Positions 8,639 to 16,581 of a stretch of DNA of 64,000 nt are shown here, in pieces. The notes under the pieces were generated by a model that did no database searches, was not told the origin of the DNA, and saw only the letters and a list, made by a program, of their open reading frames with translations. The DNA is taken from NCBI RefSeq assembly GCF_041916735.1, contig NZ_JAYRYY010000005.1; one strand, written 5' to 3'. Every line of letters starts with the position of its first letter. Position 1 is the first letter of the stretch. Origin of the DNA: Zoogloea sp016790385 (GTDB lineage Bacteria; Pseudomonadota; Gammaproteobacteria; Burkholderiales; Rhodocyclaceae). The translations under genes were made by a program, and so were the position numbers.

Positions 8639-9550
8639 TTACTCCTTGGCGGGTCGGGCCTTGCGGCCCTTGAGCTTGCTCACCACCGGCTCGACGTCGG
8701 GTGGCCGCACGGGCAGACTCTCCCGATGGCCGAGGACCAGCACGTGGGTGAAGCGCTCGACGCCGGCAGCCGGCAGGCAGGGAATGCGGGCAAAGGTCTG
8801 GGCTTGGTCGCGCTCGACCCGGGCCACCGTGGCCACCGGCAGGCCGGCCAGGAAGACACCATCCAGGCCCGAAGTGACAATCTTGTCGCCGGGCTGGACG
8901 TCGGCATTGGCCGCCAGGTAGCGCAGCTCCATCAAACCGTCGCCGGAGCCGAACAGCACGGCCCTGAGCCCGCTTCGCACCACCATCACGGGGATGGCCT
9001 GGTCCTTGTCGGTGAGCAGGGTGAGCTCGGACTGCATGGGAAAGACACGGGTGATCTGGCCGACCACGCCGGCATCATCCACCACCGCCTGCCCGGCCTC
9101 AATGCCGGCCTGGGCGCCCTTGTCGAGGATGACCTTGCGCGAGAACGGATCCTTGGCGGTATACATGATCTCGGCCACGGTGGACTTCACCGGCTGCCGC
9201 TCGCGGGCCTCAAGGAGAGTGCGCAGGTGGCGGTTCTCCTGCTCAAGCTGTTCCAGGCGCAGCAGACGCTCACCCTCCTTCAGTTGCTTGCTTTTGAGCT
9301 CCTTGTTCTCGATCTGCAGACGAACCAGGGAAGCAAAGTAGTCGGACGCATTGCGCACGAAATCCGCTGGCGTCGCGGCAGCCATCTGCAGGGGATAGGC
9401 GAGCACCGACAGCCCCTGGCGAAAGGCATCCAGGTAGCGCAGCTTGAGGTCGCTCACCAGCAGCGCCAGTGACAGCACCAGGAAGAACACGAGCTTGGCC
9501 AGCGGCGCAGGCCCGCGTTTAAAAAAGGGAGGGGGAGAATGGCCGACCAT
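8639..9550 (-). CDS. mreC: Rod shape-determining protein MreC
   Basis: 303 residues. A short cytoplasmic start (MVGHSPPPFFKRGPAP), one membrane helix (about 18-35), a periplasmic coiled coil (about 75-115, LQIENKELKSKQLKEGERLLRLEQLEQENRHL) and two beta domains (KVILDKGAQAGIEAGQAVVD, GDKIVTSGLDGVFLAGLPV) match MreC. The C-terminal tail is Lys/Arg-rich. No good ribosome binding site is seen before the ATG, but no other start fits. MreC activates PBP2. A 113-base gap separates it from mreB and may hold intercistronic hairpins, since MreB is needed in large excess. Confidence 0.96.
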   Translation of the reverse strand: MVGHSPPPFFKRGPAPLAKLVFFLVLSLALLVSDLKLRYLDAFRQGLSVLAYPLQMAAATPADFVRNASDYFASLVRLQIENKELKSKQLKEGERLLRLEQLEQENRHLRTLLEARERQPVKSTVAEIMYTAKDPFSRKVILDKGAQAGIEAGQAVVDDAGVVGQITRVFPMQSELTLLTDKDQAIPVMVVRSGLRAVLFGSGDGLMELRYLAANADVQPGDKIVTSGLDGVFLAGLPVATVARVERDQAQTFARIPCLPAAGVERFTHVLVLGHRESLPVRPPDVEPVVSKLKGRKARPAKE

Positions 9551-9663
9551 GGGGCGGATCGCTCAGGTCGATCGGCAAACGGCGGCGCCCGGGGCTCGCC
9601 CGGGTTGCCGGCTCCGGCAGGAGAACGAAACGTCCACCGCCGAGGCCCTGGCCGCCAGGCCGA

Positions 9664-10707
9664 TTATTCGCTGGTGAAGATGGAACCGAGCTGGTCCATC
9701 TTTTCGAGGGCCATGCCGGAACCGCGCACCACGCAGGTCAGCGGGTCATCGGCAACAATCACGGGGAGACCGGTTTCTTCCATCAGCAGACGATCGAGAT
9801 CGCGCAGCAGCGCGCCACCGCCGGTCAGCACCATGCCGCGTTCGGCAATGTCGGCACCCAGTTCGGGCGGGGTCTGCTCCAGGCCGATCTTGACGGCGGA
9901 AACGATCTGATTGAGGGGCTCGGTGAGTGCTTCGAGGATCTCGTTGGAGGAGATGGTGAAGGCGCGGGGGATGCCCTCGGCGAGATTCCGGCCCTTGACT
10001 TCCATCTCCTTGACTTCGGAACCCGGAAAAGCCGAACCGATTTCCTTCTTGATGGACTCTGCGGTGGTTTCACCGATGAGCATGCCGTAGTTGCGGCGGA
10101 TGTAATTGACGATGGCTTCGTCGAACTTGTCGCCACCGACGCGGATGGAGCCGGCATACACCATGCCGCCCAGCGAGATCACGCCGACTTCGGTGGTACC
10201 ACCCCCGATATCCACAACCATCGAGCCCGTCGCGTCGGCCACCGGCATGCCGGCACCGATGGCCGCGGCCATGGGTTCTTCGATGAGATAGACGTTGCTG
10301 GCGCCTGCGCCGAGGGCTGATTCGCGGATGGCACGACGCTCAACCTGAGTGGAACCACAGGGCACGCAGATGATGATGCGCGGGCTGGGGGAGAACAGGC
10401 GGGTATCGTGGACCTTCTTGATGAACTGCTTGAGCATCTGCTCGGTCACGGTGAAGTCGGCGATCACGCCGTCCTTCATCGGCCGGATGGCGGTGATGTT
10501 GCCCGGCGTCTTGCCCAGCATCTGTTTGGCCGACATGCCCACCGACAGGATGGTCTTCTTGGCGTTCGGCCCGCCTTCGGTGCGGATCGCCACCACGGAC
10601 GGCTCGTCGAGGACGATGCCTTTGCCGCGAACGTAGATCAGGGTGTTGGCGGTGCCAAGGTCGATGGCGAGATCGTTCGAAAAATAGGAGCGCAGGGAAC
10701 CAAACAT
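9664..10707 (-). CDS. mreB: Rod shape-determining actin MreB
   Basis: 347 residues, the usual length. Actin-fold phosphate and nucleotide motifs are clear: DLAIDLGTANTLIYV near the start, IICVPCGSTQVERRAI, LIEEPMAAAIGAGMPV, MVVDIGGGTTEVGVISLGG and MVLTGGGALLRDLD. MreB forms membrane-bound filaments that guide lateral wall synthesis. It is the first gene of the elongasome cluster, and its promoter region is shared with the divergent gatC. Confidence 0.99.
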   Translation of the reverse strand: MFGSLRSYFSNDLAIDLGTANTLIYVRGKGIVLDEPSVVAIRTEGGPNAKKTILSVGMSAKQMLGKTPGNITAIRPMKDGVIADFTVTEQMLKQFIKKVHDTRLFSPSPRIIICVPCGSTQVERRAIRESALGAGASNVYLIEEPMAAAIGAGMPVADATGSMVVDIGGGTTEVGVISLGGMVYAGSIRVGGDKFDEAIVNYIRRNYGMLIGETTAESIKKEIGSAFPGSEVKEMEVKGRNLAEGIPRAFTISSNEILEALTEPLNQIVSAVKIGLEQTPPELGADIAERGMVLTGGGALLRDLDRLLMEETGLPVIVADDPLTCVVRGSGMALEKMDQLGSIFTSE

Positions 10708-10767
10708 CGGAGAAAAATCCCGGAAAAACCGTTAGGAGGGGTTGGGAATTGGGGCAACAGAATCGCT

Positions 10768-10797
10768 TATGATAACCTACAAACCTTTGTCGTTTAA
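10768..10797 (-). promoter_or_regulatory. Divergent promoter region mreB / gatC
   Basis: On the minus strand TTAAAC (10792-10797) and TATCAT (10769-10774) are spaced by 17 bases and could drive mreB. The same AT-rich core read on the plus strand gives TATGAT (10768-10773), a possible -10 for gatC, though its -35 is unclear. The core TTATGATAA is near-palindromic. This is a prediction from consensus only. Confidence 0.4.
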
Positions 10798-10815
10798 GCA
10801 ACTTTGTAAATTACC

Positions 10816-11103
10816 ATGTCCCTCTCCCTTGACGAAGTCCGCCACATCGCCAAGCTCGCCCGCCTTGAACTCGCTGAAGGCGATGTGGAAGCGACCCAGG
10901 CCAAACTGAACGGTATTTTCGGCCTCATAGAGGAGATGCAGGCGGTGGATACCGACGGAGTCGAGCCGATGAGCCATCCGCAGGAGCTGGCGCAGCGTCT
11001 GCGTGAAGACCGCGTCACCGAAAGCGATCGCCGCGATGCCTACCAATCCGTCGCCCCCCAGACCGAAGCCGGGCTGTACCTGGTGCCCAAGGTCATCGAA
11101 TAA
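10816..11103 (+). CDS. gatC: Asp/Glu-tRNA amidotransferase subunit C
   Basis: 95 residues with the GatC pattern: SLDEVRHIAKLARLEL at the start, then FGLIEEMQAVDTDGVEPMSHP and LREDRVTE, ending in LYLVPKVIE. GatC is a helical clamp that holds GatA and GatB together in the complex that amidates misacylated Asp-tRNA(Asn) and Glu-tRNA(Gln). It is the first gene of the gat cluster and divergent from mreB. Presence of gatCAB implies that Gln- and/or Asn-tRNA are made by the indirect route. Confidence 0.97.
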   Translation: MSLSLDEVRHIAKLARLELAEGDVEATQAKLNGIFGLIEEMQAVDTDGVEPMSHPQELAQRLREDRVTESDRRDAYQSVAPQTEAGLYLVPKVIE

Positions 11104-11164
11104 GCCCAGCCAACCATGGGGCCGGCCGCTGCGGCGGCGCCCCCTCCAAACAGCCCCACGCACC

Positions 11165-12631
11165 ATGATCGACTCCAGCCTCAAGGACATCGCCGCGGCC
11201 CTCCGCGACAGGAAAGTCTCCGCCGTCGAACTCGCCACCGACAGCCTGGCCCGCATCGACGCGGGCAACCAGAAGATCAACGCCTTCGTTACCACCGACC
11301 GGGACGGAGCCCTCGCCGCCGCCCGCGCGGCCGATGCCCGCCTGACCGCCGGCCAGGGCGGCGCCCTCACGGGCATCCCGCTCGCCCACAAGGACGTGTT
11401 CTGCACCGAAGGGGTGCTGACCACCTGCGGCTCGAAGATGCTCGCCAACTTCGTCAGCCCCTACGACGCCCACGTGGTGAGCCTGCTCAAGGCCGCCGGC
11501 GCGGTGATGGTCGGGAAGACCAACATGGATGAGTTCGCCATGGGCTCCTCCAACGAGAACTCCCACTTCGGCCCCACCCGCAACCCCTGGGACACCACCA
11601 AGGTGCCGGGCGGCTCGTCAGGCGGCTCGGCCGCGGCGGTGGCAGCGCGCCTTGTGCCCATCGCCACCGGCACCGACACGGGCGGCTCGATCCGCCAGCC
11701 GGCGGCCCTGTGCGGGATCACCGGCATCAAACCCACTTATGGCACTGTGTCGCGTTACGGCATGATCGCCTACGCCTCGTCCCTCGATCAGGGCGGTGCC
11801 TTCGGCCGCTCGGCGGAAGACTGCGCCGTGCTGCTGTCCGCCATGGCCGGCCACGACCCGCGCGACTCCACCAGCCTGGAGCGCGACAGTGAAGACTTCG
11901 GCCGCGAATGCCGTGCGCCGGGCACCCAGCCCCTCGCCGGCCTGCGCATCGGCCTGCCGAAGGAGTTTTTCGCAGAGGGCATGGAAGGCGACGTGCGCGC
12001 CGCCGTCGATGCCGCCATTGCCGAATACCGCAAACTCGGCGCCACCACCGTCGAGGTGAGCCTGCCCAACGCGCGCCTGGCCATTCCCGCCTACTACGTG
12101 ATCGCCCCGGCCGAAGCCAGCTCCAACCTCTCCCGCTTCGACGGCGTGCGCTACGGCCACCGCGCCGCCGAATACGGCGACCTCAACGACATGTACTGCA
12201 AGAGCCGCGCCCAGGGCTTCGGCGGTGAAGTGAAGCGCCGCATCCTGGTGGGCACCTATGTACTCTCCCACGGCTACTACGACGCCTACTACATCAAGGC
12301 CCAGAAGCTGCGCCGCCTGATCGCCAACGACTTTGCCGCCGCCTTTACCCAGTGCGACGTGATCGCCGGCCCGGTGAGCCCCAGCGTGGCTTTCGGCATT
12401 GGCGAGAAGAGCGACGACCCGGTGCAGATGTATCTGTCGGACATCTACACCATCGCCGTCAACCTGGCCGGCCTGCCCGCCCTGTCCCACCCCGCAGGCT
12501 TCGGAGTCGGCAATCTGCCGGTGGGCCTGCAACTGATTGGCAACTACTTCGGCGAAGCGCGGCTGCTGGGCGCCGCCCACCAGTTCCAGCAGGCCACCGA
12601 CTGGCACCTGCGCGCGCCGGCCGGTTTCTGA
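11165..12631 (+). CDS. gatA: Asp/Glu-tRNA amidotransferase subunit A (amidase)
   Basis: 488 residues from the ATG at 11165 (MIDSSLKDIAAAL); the longer open frame upstream runs through gatC out of phase. Amidase-signature family with a Ser-cisSer-Lys triad: Lys76 in GIPLAHKDVF, the Ser pair at 151-152 in PGGSSGGSAAAVA, and the nucleophile at about 175 in GTDTGGSIRQP. GatA releases ammonia from glutamine and channels it to GatB. It follows gatC after 61 bases. The next gene is an unrelated lipoprotein rather than gatB. Confidence 0.98.
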   Translation: MIDSSLKDIAAALRDRKVSAVELATDSLARIDAGNQKINAFVTTDRDGALAAARAADARLTAGQGGALTGIPLAHKDVFCTEGVLTTCGSKMLANFVSPYDAHVVSLLKAAGAVMVGKTNMDEFAMGSSNENSHFGPTRNPWDTTKVPGGSSGGSAAAVAARLVPIATGTDTGGSIRQPAALCGITGIKPTYGTVSRYGMIAYASSLDQGGAFGRSAEDCAVLLSAMAGHDPRDSTSLERDSEDFGRECRAPGTQPLAGLRIGLPKEFFAEGMEGDVRAAVDAAIAEYRKLGATTVEVSLPNARLAIPAYYVIAPAEASSNLSRFDGVRYGHRAAEYGDLNDMYCKSRAQGFGGEVKRRILVGTYVLSHGYYDAYYIKAQKLRRLIANDFAAAFTQCDVIAGPVSPSVAFGIGEKSDDPVQMYLSDIYTIAVNLAGLPALSHPAGFGVGNLPVGLQLIGNYFGEARLLGAAHQFQQATDWHLRAPAGF

Positions 12632-12642
12632 GGCTGCGTCCC

Positions 12643-13161
12643 ATGATGCCCTTGCGCTCCGCAGCCCGCCTCGGTGCCAGTCTGGCCGTCGCCCTGCTGG
12701 CCGGGTGTGGCACGGTAGAGCAGATCGTGCACCGCCCCGAAGGTGCCCCGGCCGCCCGAGGCCAGGAACCTTCGGCGCCTGTGGCGCGGCCTTCCGGAAA
12801 GCTCAAGCCCATGCCCCTGCGCACTTTCACGGTCAAGACCGACTGCCGTTTCAAGGACGAAACGGGCAACTTCGGCAAGGCCATCGTGGACGTGCAAGAG
12901 TCAAAAGTGCGGGCGTTCAACGTGGAAATGACCATGCCCAAGCGCGGCAGCTGCCGCTACGATCTGGCCCAGTTCCGCCAGACCCAGGCCCTGCCGTCCA
13001 TCGAACTCGCCGGAGCCCGCGACTGCAAAGTGCGCATGTGGGAGCAAGGCGAGCAGATCACCGTGGCCTTTGCCGGTTGCCATCACCTGTGTTCCCCCTC
13101 CAGCGCCCACGACTACGTGTGGCCGCTGCTGATCGACAAGCCTACGGGCCAATGCGATTAA
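12643..13161 (+). CDS. Small lipoprotein of unknown function inside the gat cluster
   Basis: 172 residues from the first of two adjacent ATGs. A signal peptide ends in a textbook lipobox, LAGC at residues 19-22; the +2 residue is Gly, so sorting to the outer membrane is expected. After a Pro-rich linker the folded part carries five further cysteines (TDCRF, GSCRY, RDCKVR, GCHHLC), plus one at the extreme C-terminus, suggesting disulfides. I do not recognise the family. It lies 11 bases after gatA and 24 before gatB on the same strand, so it is transcribed with a translation-quality enzyme for no obvious reason. Confidence 0.85.
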   Translation: MMPLRSAARLGASLAVALLAGCGTVEQIVHRPEGAPAARGQEPSAPVARPSGKLKPMPLRTFTVKTDCRFKDETGNFGKAIVDVQESKVRAFNVEMTMPKRGSCRYDLAQFRQTQALPSIELAGARDCKVRMWEQGEQITVAFAGCHHLCSPSSAHDYVWPLLIDKPTGQCD

Positions 13162-13185
13162 GCGACTAATTTAGAGAGCCTCATC

Positions 13186-14646
13186 ATGAGCAGAACCGAC
13201 TGGGAAGTCGTCATCGGGCTGGAAGTGCATACCCAGCTCAACACGCAGTCCAAGATCTTCTCCGGCGCCAGTATTGACTTCGGCGCGGAACCCAACGCCC
13301 AAGCCTGCGCGGTCGACATCGCCCTGCCCGGCGTGTTGCCGGTGCTCAACAAAGGCGCAGTGGAGCGGGCCATCCGCTTCGGGCTGGCGGTGGGCGCCAC
13401 CATCGCCCCGAAGAGCATCTTCGCCCGCAAGAACTACTTCTACCCCGACCTCCCCAAGGGCTACCAGATCAGCCAGTACGAGCTGCCCGTGGTGGTCGGC
13501 GGCCGGGTACCCCTGTTGGTGCCTGACGGCAAGGGCGGCGCCTATGAAAAGGTGGTCAACCTGACCCGCGCCCACCTGGAGGAAGACGCCGGCAAGAGCC
13601 TGCACGAAGACTTCCATGGCATGACCGGCATCGACCTCAACCGGGCCGGCACGCCGCTGCTGGAGATCGTCTCCGAGCCCGAGATGCGCTCGTCCGCCGA
13701 GGCGGTGGCCTACGCCAAGGCCCTGCATGCCCTGGTGCGCTGGATCGACATCTGCGACGGCAACATGCAGGAAGGCTCCTTCCGCTGCGACGCCAACGTG
13801 TCGGTGCGCCCCCGCGGCCAGGCCGAGTTCGGCACCCGCCGGGAGATCAAGAACCTCAACAGCTTCCGCTTCCTGCAGCAGGCCATCGACTTTGAAGTGC
13901 AGTGGCAGATCGACCTCATCGAGGACGGCGGCAAGGTCCAGCAGGCCACCGTGCTGTTCGACCCGGACAGCGGCGAGACCCGCGCCATGCGCTCCAAGGA
14001 AGACGCCCACGACTACCGCTACTTCCCCGACCCCGACCTGCTGCCGCTGGTCATCGACGGCGCCTGGATCGAACGGGTGAAGGGCGAGCTGCCCGAACTG
14101 CCGACCGCCCTGTCGGCCCGCTTCCAGGGCGAATACGGCCTTTCGGCCTACGACGCCACCACCCTCACCGCCAGCCGCGAGGTGGCCCAGTTCTACCTTG
14201 ACACCGTCGCCGCCGCCGGCGCCGCCAACGCCAAGACCTGCGCCAACTGGGTGATGGGTGATCTGGCCGCGCGCCTCAATAAGGCCGAGCTCGACATCAC
14301 CGCCAGCCCGGTGAGCGCCACACAGCTGGCCGGCTTGGTGGCGCGCATTGCCGACAACACCATCTCCAATGCCATCGCCAAGAAGGTCTTCGAGGCGCTG
14401 TGGAACAAGGAAGGGGATTCGGCCGACGCCATCATCGACGCCCAGGGTCTCAAACAGGTCACCGACAGCGGAGCCATCGAGGCGATCATCGACGAGGTGC
14501 TGGCGGCCAATCAGAAATCGGTGGAGGAATTCCGCGCCGGCAAGGAAAAGGCCTTCAACGCCCTGGTCGGCCAGTGCATGAAGGCCAGCAAGGGCAAGGC
14601 CAACCCGGCCCAGGTGAATGAGCTGCTGAAAAAGAAACTCAGCTGA
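13186..14646 (+). CDS. gatB: Asp/Glu-tRNA amidotransferase subunit B
   Basis: 486 residues. The start WEVVIGLEVHTQLNTQSKIFS is the GatB signature, followed by ARKNYFYPDLPKGYQISQYE and DFNRAGTPLLEIVSEP-like segments (here DLNRAGTPLLEIVSEP) and CDANVSVRPRG. The C-terminal helical YqeY-like tail (about 340-486) recognises tRNA. GatB is the kinase that phosphorylates the misacylated Glu or Asp before amidation. It is last in the cluster and followed by a strong terminator. Confidence 0.98.
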   Translation: MSRTDWEVVIGLEVHTQLNTQSKIFSGASIDFGAEPNAQACAVDIALPGVLPVLNKGAVERAIRFGLAVGATIAPKSIFARKNYFYPDLPKGYQISQYELPVVVGGRVPLLVPDGKGGAYEKVVNLTRAHLEEDAGKSLHEDFHGMTGIDLNRAGTPLLEIVSEPEMRSSAEAVAYAKALHALVRWIDICDGNMQEGSFRCDANVSVRPRGQAEFGTRREIKNLNSFRFLQQAIDFEVQWQIDLIEDGGKVQQATVLFDPDSGETRAMRSKEDAHDYRYFPDPDLLPLVIDGAWIERVKGELPELPTALSARFQGEYGLSAYDATTLTASREVAQFYLDTVAAAGAANAKTCANWVMGDLAARLNKAELDITASPVSATQLAGLVARIADNTISNAIAKKVFEALWNKEGDSADAIIDAQGLKQVTDSGAIEAIIDEVLAANQKSVEEFRAGKEKAFNALVGQCMKASKGKANPAQVNELLKKKLS

Positions 14647-14672
14647 GTCGGCACTCTGCTTCGTGCAGCAGT

Positions 14673-14700
14673 AAAAGGGGCGACTTCGGTCGCCCTTTTT
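14673..14700 (+). terminator. Intrinsic terminator after gatB
   Basis: A 12-bp stem (14673-14684 with 14689-14700, one G-U pair) with a TTCG loop, ending in five T on the plus strand and four A on the other side. It sits between gatB and the convergent gene ending at 14708 and should work in both directions. Confidence 0.85.
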
Positions 14701-14707
14701 GCTGCCA

Positions 14708-15493
14708 TCACGAAAAATACGGGAGCAGCGCCTTTGCGGCTTCGATGCGGTGATCCGCACAGGCACTCGGGTCGTTCATCACCGCCAGCAGGAAACTCTT
14801 CGGGTCGACAAAACCACCCCCGAGCGCCAACCCTGCACGGGGTTCCGCAGCCGGGACCGCCGGCGGCTCCATCACCAATCCGGCCATCGGGGCGACGGAT
14901 GCCGGCACCATTGCCCCGCCCGGCTCCAGCAGCCGCATCGCCCGCAGGAAATCAGCCGACCCGATGGACCTGAAGCCCGCCAGCAGTTCCGCCTGGCGCT
15001 CCGGGCTGGGCGCCATGTCGAGCCAGGTCTCGTCGGCGAACATGCCACCCATGGCCGGGTCGATGAAGGCCGTCCACCGCCCTTCACCGGCCTCGCGGGC
15101 GGGCGCCAGGGGCACGCTTCGGGTGACCGCCGACGGTAGCAGACTCAAGTGGGCGGGCTGAACACCCGCCAGAAAACGCGCCCGCAGCCCGGCAAGAAAC
15201 GCCTCCGCCCGCTCGAGCGGCACCGGATCGGCCAACGAGAACCACACCCGGAAGCCCTCGCGCCCTGCCACGGACACCGCGGGCGCGGGCAAATCAAGCC
15301 CGTTCATCACGCCCTCGCAAAGGGCGGCCACCGGCGCCCAGCCGGCCCCAGGGGCCAGCCCGATCACCATCGCCCACACCCGATCCTCGGAACCGACCAG
15401 ATCAAGGGCACAACCCGCCTCGGGAAAAGGATCGGGAAGATCCTGACCCGGCCGACCGAAAAGCCGCTGTAGTTCAGCACTCAGGGAATGCAT
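14708..15493 (-). CDS. Hypothetical protein, unrecognised family
   Basis: 261 residues from the ATG at 15493, which has GGAGG about 8 bases upstream; the open frame continues upstream through the LysR gene and is not real there. There is no signal peptide or membrane segment. The N-terminal half is a compact alpha/beta sequence (ALDLVGSEDRVWAMVIGLAPG, then FRVWFSLADPVPLERAEAFL). The middle has a conserved-looking run GGMFADETWLDMAPSPERQAELL. The last 30 residues (DPKSFLLAVMNDP...RIEAAKALLPYF) resemble the helical tail found on some phage terminase small subunits and related proteins. The VWFSL core might recall primase-like folds but this is weak. Function unknown. Confidence 0.75.
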   Translation of the reverse strand: MHSLSAELQRLFGRPGQDLPDPFPEAGCALDLVGSEDRVWAMVIGLAPGAGWAPVAALCEGVMNGLDLPAPAVSVAGREGFRVWFSLADPVPLERAEAFLAGLRARFLAGVQPAHLSLLPSAVTRSVPLAPAREAGEGRWTAFIDPAMGGMFADETWLDMAPSPERQAELLAGFRSIGSADFLRAMRLLEPGGAMVPASVAPMAGLVMEPPAVPAAEPRAGLALGGGFVDPKSFLLAVMNDPSACADHRIEAAKALLPYFS

Positions 15494-15596
15494 CACCAAC
15501 CTCCGTCCAAGTCCATCAATGCTGCACAAATGTACAAGTCTGCCAGCAGCTTGCAAAGGCATGCAGGCGCCGCCTTCGGGGGTTCCGGCGACCCGA

Positions 15597-16484
15597 TCAG
15601 AACACCTCGTCCAGGTAAGCCAGCAGGGCCTTGATCCGCGCCGGCTGGTAACGCCGGCTCGGGTAGGCCACATACAGCGGGCTGGCATCGTAGTTGGCAT
15701 CGGGAAACAAATCCACCAGCCGCCCCGCGTCCAGATCATCCTGAACATCAAGCCGGGACTTGTAAGCAATGCCGCGGCCGTCCAGGGCCCAGCGGCGGAC
15801 GAGGGCGCCATCATCGGCGGCGCGGTCACCGCTGACCGTGATCTCGCGCTGCGCCCCCCCGTGGAACAGCCGCCACCGGTTGAACAACTCGCCATTGCGG
15901 TAAAAACAGATGCAGTTGCGTGCCACCAAGGCCTCGAACGATTCCGGGTGACCATGACTTCGCAGATAGGCCGGAGATGCGACGAGCACCCGCCGGTTGT
16001 CGCAAAGCTCGTGTCCAACCAGATTGGAGTCTTCCGAAAGCCCGTAACGCAACACCAGATCGATGGGATTGCGGTACAAGTCGATGAGACCATCGGAGAG
16101 GTGCATCACCAGGCGCACCTGGGGGTGACGCTGCCTGAAGGGTTCAAGCAGCGTGTCGAGGCGGTCGCGGCCGAGATCGGAGGGCGCACCCAGGTGGATG
16201 TCTCCGCTGAGCTGTTCGCGCCCCCGCTTCAACGCAGCCAGACCTTCATCAAGGGCCTGACCGGCCTGAATGCAGTAGCCAAGAAAATCCTCCCCGGCCT
16301 GGGTCAGGCGCAGGGAACGGGTGGAGCGTTCGAAGAGCTGACTGTCCACCCGCTGCTCAAGGCGCTTGAGGGCCGCACTGGCCGCAGCAGCGCTGAGGCC
16401 CAGGGTCCGGCCGGCAGCGCTGATGTTGCCCAACTCGGCCACCCGGATGAAGAGCTGTACATCAGTCAGCTGGAGCATTTTCAA
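15597..16484 (-). CDS. LysR-family transcriptional regulator
   Basis: 295 residues. Winged helix at 1-62 (LQLFIRVAELGN-type start, here LQLTDVQLFIRVAELGNISA, then LKRLEQRVDSQLFERSTRSL) and a substrate-binding domain (about 90-295; GDIHLGAPSDLGRDRL, DLVLRYGLSEDSNLVG). This layout is the AaeR/DsdC-like group that often controls a divergent oxidoreductase. It is divergent from the Old Yellow Enzyme at 16582, with inverted repeats in the 97-base gap, so it probably regulates that gene. The effector is unknown. Confidence 0.95.
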   Translation of the reverse strand: MKMLQLTDVQLFIRVAELGNISAAGRTLGLSAAAASAALKRLEQRVDSQLFERSTRSLRLTQAGEDFLGYCIQAGQALDEGLAALKRGREQLSGDIHLGAPSDLGRDRLDTLLEPFRQRHPQVRLVMHLSDGLIDLYRNPIDLVLRYGLSEDSNLVGHELCDNRRVLVASPAYLRSHGHPESFEALVARNCICFYRNGELFNRWRLFHGGAQREITVSGDRAADDGALVRRWALDGRGIAYKSRLDVQDDLDAGRLVDLFPDANYDASPLYVAYPSRRYQPARIKALLAYLDEVF

Positions 16485-16489
16485 AATCT

Positions 16490-16527
16490 GTTTGATAGTC
16501 CGTCAAATGATCAACCTATTATCAAAC
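16490..16527 (+). promoter_or_regulatory. LysR-type operator candidates
   Basis: TTTGA-N7-TCAAA (16491-16507) fits the T-N11-A LysR box. The outer pair GTTTGAT (16490-16496) and ATCAAAC (16521-16527) forms a second inverted repeat using the same left arm. Both lie in the gap between the divergent LysR and Old Yellow Enzyme genes. Confidence 0.6.
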
Positions 16528-16581
16528 AATCCGCATTTCCCTATGCTGGGCCATCATCTTTTTCGATAGCCGCTCTTCGCC

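Noticed and set aside
9551..9663. Possible attenuator between mreB and mreC
   Set aside because: CCCGGG repeats can pair but there is no T-run or clear single hairpin; mentioned only in the mreC entry.
11618..12607. 329-codon minus-strand open frame opposite gatA
   Set aside because: Antisense to gatA with shadow composition.
13171..14766. 531-codon minus-strand open frame opposite gatB
   Set aside because: Shadow of gatB; no start signal, Gly/Val-rich composition.
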